From Actinotignum timonense (GTDB lineage: Bacteria > Actinomycetota > Actinomycetes > Actinomycetales > Actinomycetaceae): a stretch of DNA of 64,000 nt. Where the stretch lies: the NCBI RefSeq assembly GCF_030216305.1, contig NZ_JASOKT010000005.1, positions 34,111 through 98,110 of the forward strand, written 5' to 3'. The position numbers and the translations under genes are program-made. The notes beneath the pieces were generated by a model. It searched no databases and was not told where the DNA came from. It worked only from the letters and a program-made list of their open reading frames with translations. Below, one piece after another: positions 8,609 through 17,764 of the stretch (the stretch's first letter is position 1; every line of letters starts with the position of its first letter).

Positions 8609-10086
8609 TATTCCCCCTTGAGACGGGTGGCGATATGCCACACGCCCGAACCGTGCGAACCTTTGATGAGGAGTGCCCCATCCTCATTGAGCATATCGGA
8701 GAGCGCCGCCTCGGCTTCTTCCCACGCGCCGACCGCGCGGGCGGTGATACCGGCATCACGGGCTGCCTCCGCGAGTGCCGCCATCTGGGGGCCCACCGCG
8801 ATGAGGAGGCTCACCCCGGCGGCTTCCAGGGCCGGGAGGAGGGCGAGGTGTTCTTCCCGTGAAGCATCGCCGAGTTCGAGCATATCGCCGAGAATTGCGG
8901 CTTTGCGCCCGCTTCCGAGTTGCCCGAGCGCGGTGATGCCGGCGCGCATAGAGTCCGGGTTGGCATTGTAGGAGTCGTCGATGATGAGGGTGGAGCCGCG
9001 GCGGAATACATCCATACGGTGGGCGCTGGCGGGCCCGCTGGATAGCCCCGCCACGATGGCGGGCAGGCTGACCCCGGCGGCGGCCGCGGCGGTGGCCGCC
9101 GCGAGCGCGTTCATGACCTGGTGTTCTCCCACGAGTCCGAGGTTGATAGTTGAGGTGCACGGTGCGGACGGCGCAGACAGTTCCGACGGTGCGGACGGCG
9201 CGGGCAACGTGTACGGGGCGGATGGCGCGGGGCTAGCTGCGCCGTCGTTCATATGGAGCGTGAAACTGGCCCGACCGTCGCTTCCGAGGGTGATGTCGCT
9301 TGCCGTCACGTCCGCCGGGTTCACGCGCCCGAAAGTGCGTACCCGGCCGCTGGCGACCTGCCCGGCCATGGCCGCCACTCGCGGATCATCGGCGTTGAGG
9401 ATGGCGATGCCGTCCTCGCGCAGGCCTTCCACGAGTTCTGCCTTGGCGCGCGCCACGTTCTCGATGCCGCCAAATTCGCCCAGGTGCGCGCGGGCCACCA
9501 CCAGCACCACGGCGATATCCGGGGGTGCGATAGAGGTGAGGTAGGCGAGGTTGCCGATATGGTCGGCGCCCATTTCCGCCACCAGGGTGGCGGTGTTCTC
9601 GCCCACACGGAGCACCGTGAGCGGTAAGCCGATTTCGTTATTGAGCGATCCGGGCGGAGCAACCACATCCCCCCGTTCCCGGCATATGGCGGCGAGAAGA
9701 TCCTTGGTGGTGGTTTTCCCAACGCTCCCGGTCACCGCAATAACCCGCAAGTCGGGGTTGAGGTGGCGGGCCAGCTCAAGGTTGTGCCGGGCCAGGCGTC
9801 CGAGCGCAGCGGGAATATCATCGACCACGATAATGCGCTCAGCTTCGGCGCCGCCGGCGCGGGCGGCCTGGCCATCTTCGGTGAGAATGAGGCTGGCCCC
9901 TGCTGCGCGCGCCTGGCCGCTCAGGGTATTCGCGTCCACGCGCGCGCCTTTCACGGCGGCAAAAAGCGCGCCGGGCGTGATGGCGCGGGTATCGATAACC
10001 GCCGCGGTGACCTCGGTATCGCACAACGGTGCGAGCGCGGTCCCGCCGACGGCGGCGATAACCTCCGCGGAGGACATGGAAATCAT
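8608..10086 (-). CDS. murF: UDP-MurNAc-tripeptide–D-alanyl-D-alanine ligase MurF
   Basis: Cytoplasmic Mur ligase (492 aa) that adds the D-Ala-D-Ala dipeptide, completing the pentapeptide. The ATP loop is VTGSVGKTTT, the metal/substrate region has EMGADHIGNLAYL, and the C-terminal domain starts with DDSYNANPDSM. Around positions 9140–9245 an Ala-Pro-Ser repeat of about 30 residues (units like APSAPS) interrupts the central domain. It is encoded by ACGGTGCGGACGG-type DNA repeats and is not part of the conserved fold. The ATG overlaps the murE stop (ATGA); a second ATG three codons later is possible. Confidence 0.96.
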   Translation of the reverse strand: MISMSSAEVIAAVGGTALAPLCDTEVTAAVIDTRAITPGALFAAVKGARVDANTLSGQARAAGASLILTEDGQAARAGGAEAERIIVVDDIPAALGRLARHNLELARHLNPDLRVIAVTGSVGKTTTKDLLAAICRERGDVVAPPGSLNNEIGLPLTVLRVGENTATLVAEMGADHIGNLAYLTSIAPPDIAVVLVVARAHLGEFGGIENVARAKAELVEGLREDGIAILNADDPRVAAMAGQVASGRVRTFGRVNPADVTASDITLGSDGRASFTLHMNDGAASPAPSAPYTLPAPSAPSELSAPSAPCTSTINLGLVGEHQVMNALAAATAAAAAGVSLPAIVAGLSSGPASAHRMDVFRRGSTLIIDDSYNANPDSMRAGITALGQLGSGRKAAILGDMLELGDASREEHLALLPALEAAGVSLLIAVGPQMAALAEAARDAGITARAVGAWEEAEAALSDMLNEDGALLIKGSHGSGVWHIATRLKGE

Positions 10087-11696
10087 TGCGTGTCTTTCTC
10101 TTCTTGCGTGTCTTTGTCGAGGGCAACCCGGTTAGTGCGGCCGGAACAATCGCCCTGGCCAACGGAGCTAGCGCGCTCAGCGAGCGCCGCCCGCGCTACC
10201 TCGCGGTCGTCCAGCGGAATGTTACGCCCCCCGGCCACCGGTTGATAAGTTTCGTGCCCACGCCCGGCCAGCAGCACGGTATCCTCCGGTGCCGCCTCCC
10301 GGATGGCGGTGCGCATAGCGGTGGCGCGATCAGCGATGTCCACGATGCGGGCGGGGCTGTGCGCGCTGCGGGCCCCGTCCAGGAGTGCGGCGCGAATCGG
10401 TGCGGGATCTTCTTCGTGCGGATCGTCGTCCGTGATGTAGACGACGTCGGCCAGTTCGGCGACCGCCCGCCCCATCTCGGGGCGCTTGTCCACATCGCGC
10501 TCCCCGGCGCTTCCGGTCACCACGATGAGCTGACCGCTGGTGGTGGGGCGCAGCGCATTGATCGCCAGGCGCAGTGCCGCGGTATTATGCGCAAAATCAA
10601 CGACGACGCGCGGCGCGCTACCCACCACTTCCATACGACCGGGGACTTGCGGTGTGAGCCCGGCGCCTACTACGGCGCCAACCGCACCGCGGTCCGCCCC
10701 GCTTTCCAGCACCATGGCCACGGCGAGCGCCGTATTGGCAATATTGAAATCTCCGGGCAGGCCGGTGCGCACCGTCGTCTCCCAGCCGTCGCTATGAGCC
10801 AGGATGAAGGAGGTGACGGGGCCGTGCTCGATATTCCGCACCTGATACCCACTCCTCCCCCCAAGCTGAGAGAACACGGCGAGGGCTACGGTGGGCACCT
10901 CGGTTTCCCCAGCCAGGCGCCTGCCCCACTCATCATCAACGGTAATAACCGCCCGCCGTGAGCACTCCGGGGTGAAAAGGCTGCGCTTGGCCTGGTAGTA
11001 GTTCTCCATGGTGCGGTGGTAATCGAGGTGGTCCCGGGTGAGATTAGTAAATCCAGCCACGCTGAAGACCACGGGGCTGGTACGGTGCTGCGCCAGCGCG
11101 TGGGAGGATACTTCCATGGATACATCCGTCCCGCCCCGTTCCACCAGGAGGGCGAGCAGCGCTTGCAGATCCGCGGGCATGGGCGTGGTCAGATGCGCCG
11201 GGGCGCACAGGTCCGCAATTTTTGTTTCCACGGTTCCCACCAGCCCGGTGGTGCGATCCAGCGCGGTAAGCAGGCCGTCCAGGAGGTACGTCGTCGTCGT
11301 TTTTCCATTGGTGCCGGTCACCGCGAAACTGCGCAAGCATTCGGCGGGTTCCCCGTAGACGCGGGCCGCAATGGCACCCAGGTGCGCGGCCGGGTCCTCC
11401 ACCACGAGGAGCGGAAGCTCCACCCCGGCCTGCGCGATAAGAGCAGCCCCGGCGGCGTCGGTGAGGATGGCGCGTGCGCCCCGTTGCGCCGCCTGGGGGG
11501 CAAAGCGCGCCCCGTGGGCGTGAGCGCCGGGCAGCGCCGCGAAAAGCGCCCCCTCATGCACCGCGCGCGAATCGGCGGTCACGGAAGTCACGGTGGTCTG
11601 CGAGGCCTCGCAACCGGCACCATCCACCTCGGGAAGTTCGGAAACCTCGCGCAGCGCCACCGGACGCACCTGCGGAAGAGGGAATTCGTCACTCAC
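10083..11696 (-). CDS. murE: UDP-MurNAc-dipeptide ligase MurE (L-Lys/L-Orn type suspected)
   Basis: Cytoplasmic Mur ligase (537 aa) adding the third, diamino residue to the stem peptide. The ATP loop is VTGTNGKTTTT, the central domain has MEVSSHAL and NLTRDHLDYH, and VVDFAHN opens the C-terminal domain. The residues that read the third amino acid are DDPH (about 424–427), where meso-diaminopimelate enzymes have DNPR. Loss of the Arg suggests L-lysine or L-ornithine as substrate, which fits Actinomycetaceae peptidoglycan but is inference. The GTG start (11696) shares one base with the ftsI stop. The C-terminus has an extra charged, Gln/Asp-rich tail. Confidence 0.94.
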   Translation of the reverse strand: MSDEFPLPQVRPVALREVSELPEVDGAGCEASQTTVTSVTADSRAVHEGALFAALPGAHAHGARFAPQAAQRGARAILTDAAGAALIAQAGVELPLLVVEDPAAHLGAIAARVYGEPAECLRSFAVTGTNGKTTTTYLLDGLLTALDRTTGLVGTVETKIADLCAPAHLTTPMPADLQALLALLVERGGTDVSMEVSSHALAQHRTSPVVFSVAGFTNLTRDHLDYHRTMENYYQAKRSLFTPECSRRAVITVDDEWGRRLAGETEVPTVALAVFSQLGGRSGYQVRNIEHGPVTSFILAHSDGWETTVRTGLPGDFNIANTALAVAMVLESGADRGAVGAVVGAGLTPQVPGRMEVVGSAPRVVVDFAHNTAALRLAINALRPTTSGQLIVVTGSAGERDVDKRPEMGRAVAELADVVYITDDDPHEEDPAPIRAALLDGARSAHSPARIVDIADRATAMRTAIREAAPEDTVLLAGRGHETYQPVAGGRNIPLDDREVARAALAERASSVGQGDCSGRTNRVALDKDTQEEKDTQ

Positions 11697-13549
11697 TAGT
11701 TGCCTACCTCCGATGAGAACCACGGATATTTGAAGAGGGGGACCGTGCTGGGCGGGACACCCAGGTGCCGCATCGCGAAGGGCGCGAAGTTCGCGAAAAC
11801 GGGCACCGCCGTATCCCCACCGTACCCGGCCCCGGCCCCGCCGTAGACCGCTATCGCCACCGCGATCTGCGGGTCTTCGGCCGGGATGGCCGCAATAAAG
11901 GTACCCACGCGGCGGGTGAGGTTTCCGTTGGCGTCCGGAACCTGGGCGGTGCCAGTTTTTCCGGCCACGTTGTAGCCGGGGACTTTCCCGCGCCATCCGG
12001 TGGATTGGTTATTGGTGACCGCCTGCATCATATTCATCATGGTGCGTGAGGATTCCTCGCTCATGACGCGGTGGCTTTCCCCGGGAACGGTGGGAGTGGT
12101 GCGCCCGCTGGCATCGGTGGTGGAGTCCACCACATGGAGCGGGATATAGACTCCCCCGTTGGCGATGGTGGCCCCGATCTGCGCGAGTTGCACGGTAGTG
12201 GCCGCCCAGCCCTGCCCGAACATAGTGGTGTAGCGGTCGCGCTGGCCCCACTGCTCCGGCGGGCGCAGAATGCCGCTCGATTCGGCCGGTAATTCAATCC
12301 CCGTGGGGCTTCCCAGCCCGTAGCTGCGCATATAGTCATAGCGCACGTTATCGTCCACGGTGTCACCGATCTGGACGAGCCCGGTGTTATAGGACTGGGC
12401 CAGAATCCCCGCCACCGTCATCCCCTGGGTGGGATGCGGGTCGTTATCGGAAATGCTTTCGCCATTGGGCATGGTGATGGTGTCCGGCACCGTGAACTGA
12501 GTGAGCGGGGTGACGGTGCCGGTATCGATAGCCGCCGTGAAGGTGGGGAGCTTACCGGAGGAGCCCGGCTCGACCGGCGCCTGCACGGCGCGCGAACCCC
12601 AGGAATCCGGATTCGCTTCCTGGAGACGCGAAGGATCAGGTGCGTGGGAATCGGCCAGGGCTAGCACCCGCCCCGTCCCCACTTCGATAACAACGGCGGC
12701 ACCCCAATCCGCGGCATTGGCATCCACTGAAGCATCGAGAGACTCCATGAGGGCGTTTTGCAGATCGCGGTCGATGGTGAGTTTCACACTCGCACCATTG
12801 ACCGGATCCACGCGTTCGGTTTTCCCATTCGGTACGACGGCGCCGCCTCCGGCGGTTTGCACCGTCAGGCGCCCATCGGTGCCAGAAAGCGCGTCATTGA
12901 AGGTGCGCTCAATCCCCGCCTGGCCGGTGGGCACCGGATTATCCGCGGTCTCCCCCACGTAACCGAGCACATTTCCGGCCACCGAACCATTGGGGTACTC
13001 GCGTTTCATGAACTGCTCGGGTTCGATCCCCGGAATTCCCAACGCGTTGATTTCCCGCCATTTTTCGGGGGAAATATCCCGGGCAATATACACGAAGGTG
13101 GATTTTTTCTCACCGCCTAGGAGGGTGCCTCCCAGTTCCGCGCGATCTACGCCGAGCAGGGGGGCGAGCACTTTCGCTGCTTCTGCCGCCCCGGTGCCCT
13201 CCACGATGAGCTGGTCATTGGCATCCAGGACGTAGTCGCCGTTGTCATCGGTTTGGTAGTGCCGATAGGAGCCGATGAGATTCTGATTGACGCCCACGTT
13301 ATAGCGCTCCACGGAGGTGGCGAGAACCGCCCCGTTGGCATCCACAATATCGCCCCGTTTGGCCTGCAGGGTGTAGGTACGGGTGCGGAAAGCATCCGCC
13401 GAGGCAGCCAGGGCATCGGCGCGAATAAATTGCAGGTCGATGAGCCGTACCCCAAGGATCCCCAGCGCGAAGAAGAAGATAATCGCCATGGTGCGCACGC
13501 GCCGTACGTGCGGCTGCGCGGCCTTCCAGCGGCGAGCTAGTTCCTTCAT
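11696..13549 (-). CDS. ftsI: Septal transpeptidase FtsI (class B PBP)
   Basis: Division-specific D,D-transpeptidase (617 aa), anchored by one N-terminal transmembrane segment (about 20–42), that cross-links septal peptidoglycan made by FtsW. The pedestal/dimerisation region (about 50–270) precedes the penicillin-binding domain. The catalytic SxxK is SSGK with Ser about 330, the SxN is SYN about 386, and the KTG is KTGTA about 531. The more usual S-T-M/F-K is replaced by S-S-G-K, which keeps both catalytic residues. The start is ATG 13549, 16 nt after the ftsL stop with GAAGGAC upstream. The longer frame is out of family. Confidence 0.96.
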   Translation of the reverse strand: MKELARRWKAAQPHVRRVRTMAIIFFFALGILGVRLIDLQFIRADALAASADAFRTRTYTLQAKRGDIVDANGAVLATSVERYNVGVNQNLIGSYRHYQTDDNGDYVLDANDQLIVEGTGAAEAAKVLAPLLGVDRAELGGTLLGGEKKSTFVYIARDISPEKWREINALGIPGIEPEQFMKREYPNGSVAGNVLGYVGETADNPVPTGQAGIERTFNDALSGTDGRLTVQTAGGGAVVPNGKTERVDPVNGASVKLTIDRDLQNALMESLDASVDANAADWGAAVVIEVGTGRVLALADSHAPDPSRLQEANPDSWGSRAVQAPVEPGSSGKLPTFTAAIDTGTVTPLTQFTVPDTITMPNGESISDNDPHPTQGMTVAGILAQSYNTGLVQIGDTVDDNVRYDYMRSYGLGSPTGIELPAESSGILRPPEQWGQRDRYTTMFGQGWAATTVQLAQIGATIANGGVYIPLHVVDSTTDASGRTTPTVPGESHRVMSEESSRTMMNMMQAVTNNQSTGWRGKVPGYNVAGKTGTAQVPDANGNLTRRVGTFIAAIPAEDPQIAVAIAVYGGAGAGYGGDTAVPVFANFAPFAMRHLGVPPSTVPLFKYPWFSSEVGN

Positions 13550-13565
13550 GCGCTTGTCCTTCGTG

Positions 13566-13955
13566 TCACTCCCCCGGAATCGGAGCAAGAATTGTAGCGG
13601 ACCCCAGGTCCATATGCTGAACGTCCGTGGCGGGGACGAGGCCGAGGGCCTGCGCGCGTTCCTTAAGGCCTTGCGGAGTGGATGCCCCCACCACTTCATC
13701 CGTGAGGGTGGACTCCACCGATTGCGCGACCGCCAGCTCCTGCTTGACGGAGCGGATTTCGTACGCCGTGCCTACCATACGCGTATTAAGCGCGAAAACT
13801 GTGGCAAACGCGCCGAAGAAGAGCGCTAGGCAGATGATCACGGTGCCGAGGAAGCCACGGTGTGCCGCAGGAGTGGGGATGAGTGTCAGCTCGGGACGCC
13901 CCGAGATGACGGGACGGGTACGCGGCGCTGCAACAACGTGGGGCTGTGCGCTCAT
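13566..13955 (-). CDS. ftsL: FtsL-like division protein
   Basis: Small bitopic protein (129 aa) in the position of ftsL, between rsmH and ftsI. A 35-residue cytoplasmic N-terminus precedes one transmembrane segment (about 37–58). An extracellular heptad-like stretch (about 60–110) follows, as expected for a coiled coil that pairs with a DivIC/FtsB partner and stabilises FtsQ and FtsI–FtsW. Sequence conservation is weak in this family, so the call rests on topology and context. The ATG overlaps the rsmH stop (ATGA). Confidence 0.82.
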   Translation of the reverse strand: MSAQPHVVAAPRTRPVISGRPELTLIPTPAAHRGFLGTVIICLALFFGAFATVFALNTRMVGTAYEIRSVKQELAVAQSVESTLTDEVVGASTPQGLKERAQALGLVPATDVQHMDLGSATILAPIPGE

Positions 13956-14938
13956 AGCTGACCTCCGGGGCGAATTTTCTCGGCCGCGCGTAAGCGAACG
14001 GAGGCGGAACGAGAATTGCGGGTGATTTCTTCTTCATCGGCTTGAATAGCTCCTCGGGTGAGGAGTTCCAGCCAGGGTTTATGTTCTTCAAGTTCAACGG
14101 GCAAGCCCCTGGGGGCTCGGGAGGTGGCGCCGGCGGCGAAGGCCCGTTTCACCAAGCGGTCCTCGAGGGACTGGTACGCTTCGACGACGATGCGCCCACC
14201 CACCCGCAACGTGGCGAGGGCTGCCGGCAGGGCCCGTTCGAGCGTTCCGAGTTCGTCATTCACCGCGATGCGTAGCGCTTGGAAGGTGCGCTTGGCGGGA
14301 TTCCCACCGGTGCGCCGCGCCGGGGCGGGAATCGAGGAGCGCACGATCTCCACCAGTTCTCCGGTACGGGCGAGCGGGGCACTGGCGCGCCGTTCCACAA
14401 TGGCGGTGGCGATACGGTGGGCGAATTTTTCCTCCCCGTACTCGCGCAGAATCCGAGTGAGCTCCCGCACCGATGCGCTCGCGAGGATATCCGCGGCGGT
14501 GCGCCCGACCTGGGCGTTCATACGCATATCGAGCGGGGCATCATGGGCGTAGGAGAACCCGCGCTCGGTTTCGTCCAATTGCAGGGAGGACACTCCCAAA
14601 TCCATGAGGATTCCATCCACGGGGCGATTACCCGCTGCCGTGGCCACGTCGTCGTACGTGGTTTGGACGGGGCGGAACCGCTTACCGAAACGGGCCAGGC
14701 GCTCCCCCGCCAAGGCGATGGCCGCCGGGTCGCGGTCGATTCCGATGACGGTGAGGTTCTCGAAACGCTCGAGGAAAGCTTCGGTGTGCCCACCCATCCC
14801 GAGGGTGCAGTCAATGAGGACGGGAGCGGGAACCTGGAAGGCGGGTGCGAGGAGTTCGATGCAGGTGTCCACGAGCACCGGTGCATGCAGCGCGTTCCCA
14901 GCGGCGCGCGGCGCGCCCGGGGTGCGTGCTGTCTCCAT
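13952..14938 (-). CDS. rsmH: 16S rRNA m4C1402 methyltransferase RsmH (MraW)
   Basis: SAM-dependent methyltransferase (328 aa) for the N4 position of C1402 in 16S rRNA, near the ribosomal P site. The start of the family fold is [13 protein letters not shown], the SAM loop is [12 protein letters not shown], and the signature [16 protein letters not shown] is followed by [18 protein letters not shown] and [12 protein letters not shown] lie further on; most homologues have F-H-S-L-E-D where this one has A-Y-Q-S-L-E-D. AGAAGGG precedes the ATG. It is separated by 112 bp from mraZ. Confidence 0.96.
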   Translation of the reverse strand: METARTPGAPRAAGNALHAPVLVDTCIELLAPAFQVPAPVLIDCTLGMGGHTEAFLERFENLTVIGIDRDPAAIALAGERLARFGKRFRPVQTTYDDVATAAGNRPVDGILMDLGVSSLQLDETERGFSYAHDAPLDMRMNAQVGRTAADILASASVRELTRILREYGEEKFAHRIATAIVERRASAPLARTGELVEIVRSSIPAPARRTGGNPAKRTFQALRIAVNDELGTLERALPAALATLRVGGRIVVEAYQSLEDRLVKRAFAAGATSRAPRGLPVELEEHKPWLELLTRGAIQADEEEITRNSRSASVRLRAAEKIRPGGQL

Positions 14939-15050
14939 CCTGTGCCCTTCTCATTGCGGCGCCCGCGATAGTGATCCCCCGCGAGCGATCTGAAGCTGGG
15001 GAAGTGCCTCAGAGCTCTCGCGAAAGACCGCCACCGCGATCACGCGATTC

Positions 15051-15482
15051 CTAGAAGAGGCCGGGAATGACCTCTTCCTCCCTATCGGCAAAAGCCGATT
15101 CTTGATCCTCCAGGTAGGCCGCCCACGCGGCGCTATCCCAGATTTCGACCCGGTTGCCCGTGCCGATAACCGCGAGGTTGCGATCCAGACTCGCGTAGCT
15201 GCGCAGCATTGCCGGGATGGTGATCCGCCCCTGCTTATCAGGGATGTCATCCACGGCGCCGGAGAGCAGCACGCGGGTGTACGACCGCGCCTCTTTGGAC
15301 GTCAAGGGGGCTTTAGCCAGGGTTTGCTGCAATTCCACAAAATCCGCGAGCGGAAAAACGTAGATGCAGTGTTCCTGACCGCGCGTCATCACCAGCCCGC
15401 CCTGGAGCTGGTCACGAAATTTGGCGGGCAGGATGATTCGGCCTTTGTCGTCCAATTTGGGCTCATACGTGCCGAGGAACAT
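15051..15482 (-). CDS. mraZ: Transcriptional regulator MraZ
   Basis: DNA-binding regulator (143 aa) with two SpoVT/AbrB-type half-domains, forming a ring-shaped oligomer that binds direct repeats in front of its own gene. It opens [16 protein letters not shown], and the second half-domain carries the [13 protein letters not shown] pattern, so the paired D-x-K-G-R motif is present in both. It is the first gene of the division and cell wall cluster. The three 10-bp repeats directly upstream are the likely autoregulatory site. AGGGGG precedes the ATG. Confidence 0.97.
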   Translation of the reverse strand: MFLGTYEPKLDDKGRIILPAKFRDQLQGGLVMTRGQEHCIYVFPLADFVELQQTLAKAPLTSKEARSYTRVLLSGAVDDIPDKQGRITIPAMLRSYASLDRNLAVIGTGNRVEIWDSAAWAAYLEDQESAFADREEEVIPGLF

Positions 15483-15506
15483 CTACCGCACCCCCTCTCG
15501 TGGCGC

Positions 15507-15536
15507 TTGCCTCCACTTTACTCCACTTTCCTCCAC
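15507..15536 (-). promoter_or_regulatory. MraZ box, three direct repeats
   Basis: On the minus strand the hexamer GTGGAG occurs three times with exactly 10-bp spacing, each followed by an A-rich tetramer. Its plus-strand copies begin at 15511, 15521 and 15531. This matches the known MraZ operator pattern of TGG-containing pentamers separated by five bases. The box lies about 25–55 bp upstream of the mraZ start, so it should mediate autoregulation of the cluster. Confidence 0.85.
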
Positions 15537-15763
15537 CAGTTTGCCACGGCGGGGGTATGTCGCGCTAGTGATTCCTAGAAAAGCGCGCCAGAACACGGAA
15601 AAACGAGTGGAGCGCTGGTGGAGTGTGGTGGGGTGATCAGTGGTGAGTAATCCGTGGTGTAGGGCGCAGGAACGGTGGCGCCTGGAGTGCGTGGGGCGGT
15701 TGGCTCGCTTCGTGGAGCACCGTGGATGGCCCGGCGCGCCCCTGCCCGGCGGCGCCGTCGTAC

Positions 15764-15812
15764 CTAAAAAGAAAAAGAAAAACGGTGAGAGGATCGCTAT
15801 CCTCTCACCGTT
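15764..15812 (-). terminator. Rho-independent terminator of the DUF3040 gene
   Basis: A perfect 14-bp stem (AACGGTGAGAGGAT and its complement, 15781–15812) with a four-base loop is followed on the minus strand by a T-rich tract (15780–15764). It lies about 50 bp after the DUF3040 stop codon and insulates the division cluster from upstream transcription. Confidence 0.93.
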
Positions 15813-15863
15813 ATGGGTGCTGAGTTTGAGTTACCGGCCGGCTAGGCCGAAACCACAGAGATT

Positions 15864-16271
15864 CTAGTGCTCACCGCGGCGGCGCTTTTCCCAGATTTCT
15901 TGCTGGCGCCGCATAAAGGACGATACACCGCCCGGCCCGGACGACGTTGGCGCCCCGCCGCCTCCTGCGGGCACCGCCACTTTCTCTGTGTGCACGCCCG
16001 CGAGCGCGTACCACACCGAGGCGAACATAATAATGACGCCGAGCAAACCGAGCCACCACATCTTCGGTGCGGAAATTCCCCCGATAAGAATGGCGATGCC
16101 GGCGACCAGCCCGAGAATCCCCAGTACGAGATTGCGCACGGACAGTTGCCGACTGATGGCTTCCACTTCCGGCGCAGCGGGCTTCATATTACGTGCGAAG
16201 CTGGGATCCTCGTTGGTGAGCTGCGCTTCCAGCTCCGCGAGCATCTTCTTCTCGTAGTCCGATAGGGCCAC
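15864..16271 (-). CDS. DUF3040 membrane protein
   Basis: Actinobacterial membrane protein of unknown function (135 aa). The N-terminus has the family pattern LSDYEKKMLAELE followed by DPSFARNM. Two adjacent hydrophobic segments (about 47–65 and 70–92) form a hairpin in the membrane, and the C-terminus is a short Gly-rich, then basic tail. The GTG start has an excellent AAGGAGG site. DUF3040 genes are often found next to mraZ or dinB in this class, as here. No function is assigned. Confidence 0.9.
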   Translation of the reverse strand: MALSDYEKKMLAELEAQLTNEDPSFARNMKPAAPEVEAISRQLSVRNLVLGILGLVAGIAILIGGISAPKMWWLGLLGVIIMFASVWYALAGVHTEKVAVPAGGGGAPTSSGPGGVSSFMRRQQEIWEKRRRGEH

Positions 16272-16299
16272 TGTGCCTCCTTGTTAATGTACTGCTGCC

Positions 16300-16348
16300 A
16301 GTCTACCGTGCGCGGCGCGCCAGCGTCACGATATGTTGTGTCACGATA
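16300..16348 (-). promoter_or_regulatory. Candidate DUF3040 promoter with direct repeats
   Basis: On the minus strand TAGACT (16305–16300) is a good -10 box about 30 bp before the start codon. Upstream, the nonamer TATCGTGAC occurs twice with a 15-bp period (16348–16340 and 16333–16325), and the proximal copy overlaps the expected -35 position. A regulator binding the direct repeat is plausible but not identified. Confidence 0.4.
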
Positions 16349-16425
16349 CACCGTCCCGGTGCCCCGTGCGTCCGCCCGGAGCGGAGCTTCCCGGCGCCGC
16401 GCCGCCGCGCACCGTTCCGGCACGT

Positions 16426-17673
16426 TCAGCCCCGCCGTCGCGCACCGTCCCGGTGCCCCGTTCCCGGGGACTGCAAGAGACTTGCCGGGCCGAGCGCCCC
16501 GGCTCCGAATCGCGAGCGCACCGCATCCATGGCGCTCTCAGCTTCCCCGCGGCGTGGATCGTCATCGAAAGCGAGCTGCTGGTAGCCGCCTTGCTCGCTC
16601 AGGTTCTCCACGCGCAAGCCCAGGAGCCGCAAGCCGGCGGCGGTAATCTCCACCCCGTCCAGAAGCTCGCGAGCGCGTTCGTAGATCTCGGCGGCAACCT
16701 GGGTGGCTTGCGGCAGTGTTGCCGAGCGGGTGATGGTGGTGAAATCAGGGAAGCGCACCTTAAGGGCGACGGTGCGCCCCACCAGGCCTTTTGCACGCAG
16801 CCGGGCGGCGGTGTCATGCGCCTGGAAAAGCAGAATACGGTGCAATTCGTCCCGGTCAGCCAGAGGATCGAAAAAAGTTTCTTCGCGTCCGATGGATTTT
16901 TCCTCGCGGTTCGGGGTGACGGGGCGCGGGTCGACGCCGCTGGCCAGCTGGAAGAGGTGATCTCCCGCAGCGGTGCCAAGGAGGCGGCGGAGCTGGTCCG
17001 GGCCGGCAGCGGCGACGTCGCCCACCGTTTCGATCCCGTGCAAACGCAACCGTTCTTCGGTGCGCCCGCCCACGCCCCAAAGCGCTCCGGCGGGTAAGTC
17101 GTGCAAAAATTCGAGGGTGGCCGCGGCGGGAATGAGGAGAAGCCCATCCGGTTTGGCGTGCGCGGAGGCAATTTTGGCTACGTGTTTGGTCGCCGCGATC
17201 CCCACGGAGGCCGGCACGCCAACCTCGGCGCGGATGCGAGCGCGCAGCTGCTGGCCGATATGCACAGGTGAGCCAAAGAGCCGGCGCGCTCCCCCGACGT
17301 CCAGAAAAGCTTCGTCCACGGAAAGCTGCTCCACCAGCGGGGTGACCTCCCGCAAAATCGCCATGATTTTTTCTGAAACATCCCGGTAAAGCTCCAGGCG
17401 CGGGGTGAGCATAATGAGATTCGGGCAGCGCCGCCGCGCCTGCCCCACCGGCATCGCGGAATTCACCCCGAAGGCGCGCGCCTCGTAGGACGCCGCCGCC
17501 ACGACGCCCCGTTCCTGACCACCCACCGCGACGGGGCGCCCGCGCAGCTCCGGGTGGTCGAGGAGCTCCACGGATACGAAAAAGGCATCCATATCAATAT
17601 GGAGGATGGGTGTGCCCGAATCGTCATCGCCCCAGGAATGGCGGGCGGCGCGGGATCGCGGTGCGCGTGACAT
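16426..17673 (-). CDS. dinB: DNA polymerase IV (Y family, DinB)
   Basis: Error-prone translesion polymerase (415 aa). The palm motif I is HIDMDAFFVSVE and motif III is SVDEAFLD with the two catalytic acidic residues. The helix-hairpin-helix thumb and little-finger domain follow. Near the C-terminus QQLAF resembles a sliding-clamp binding motif. GGAGGGCTC precedes the ATG. No LexA box is seen upstream, so SOS control is not supported here. The last 15 residues are a basic tail encoded by repeat-like GC-rich DNA. Confidence 0.95.
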   Translation of the reverse strand: MSRAPRSRAARHSWGDDDSGTPILHIDMDAFFVSVELLDHPELRGRPVAVGGQERGVVAAASYEARAFGVNSAMPVGQARRRCPNLIMLTPRLELYRDVSEKIMAILREVTPLVEQLSVDEAFLDVGGARRLFGSPVHIGQQLRARIRAEVGVPASVGIAATKHVAKIASAHAKPDGLLLIPAAATLEFLHDLPAGALWGVGGRTEERLRLHGIETVGDVAAAGPDQLRRLLGTAAGDHLFQLASGVDPRPVTPNREEKSIGREETFFDPLADRDELHRILLFQAHDTAARLRAKGLVGRTVALKVRFPDFTTITRSATLPQATQVAAEIYERARELLDGVEITAAGLRLLGLRVENLSEQGGYQQLAFDDDPRRGEAESAMDAVRSRFGAGALGPASLLQSPGTGHRDGARRRG

Positions 17674-17752
17674 GAGCCCTCCGTTCCCTCTCGCTCCAAT
17701 TTTGCGCGTGGTTTCGTTTTCTGAGTTCCCCTCGCGAAGGCGCGCTCTCCAT

Positions 17753-17758
17753 TAGGCT
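17753..17758 (+). promoter_or_regulatory. TAGGCT -10 box of a leaderless start
   Basis: TAGGCT ends six bases before the GTG start at 17765, and no ribosome binding site lies between. Transcription would start at or next to the start codon. Confidence 0.6.
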
Positions 17759-17764
17759 GGAACT

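Larger units (their letters stand above)
15483..15863. other. 381-bp gap holding the mraZ control region and a terminator
   Basis: The part next to mraZ carries the MraZ box. The part next to the DUF3040 gene holds its terminator. Between them (about 15540–15750) there is GC-rich sequence without a credible gene. It includes a 15-mer ending in GTCGTACCT at 15751–15765 that occurs again at 19810–19824. Plus-strand GTGGAG copies near 15607 and 15618 have the wrong orientation and an 11-bp period, so they are not counted as MraZ sites. Confidence 0.6.

Noticed and set aside
10083..10085. Idea that many Mur junctions show frameshifts
   Set aside because: The overlaps are regular ATGA/GTGA/TAGTG stop–start overlaps with intact proteins on both sides.
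15607..15623. Plus-strand GTGGAG pair as a further MraZ site
   Set aside because: Opposite orientation and 11-bp spacing do not match the three-copy operator.
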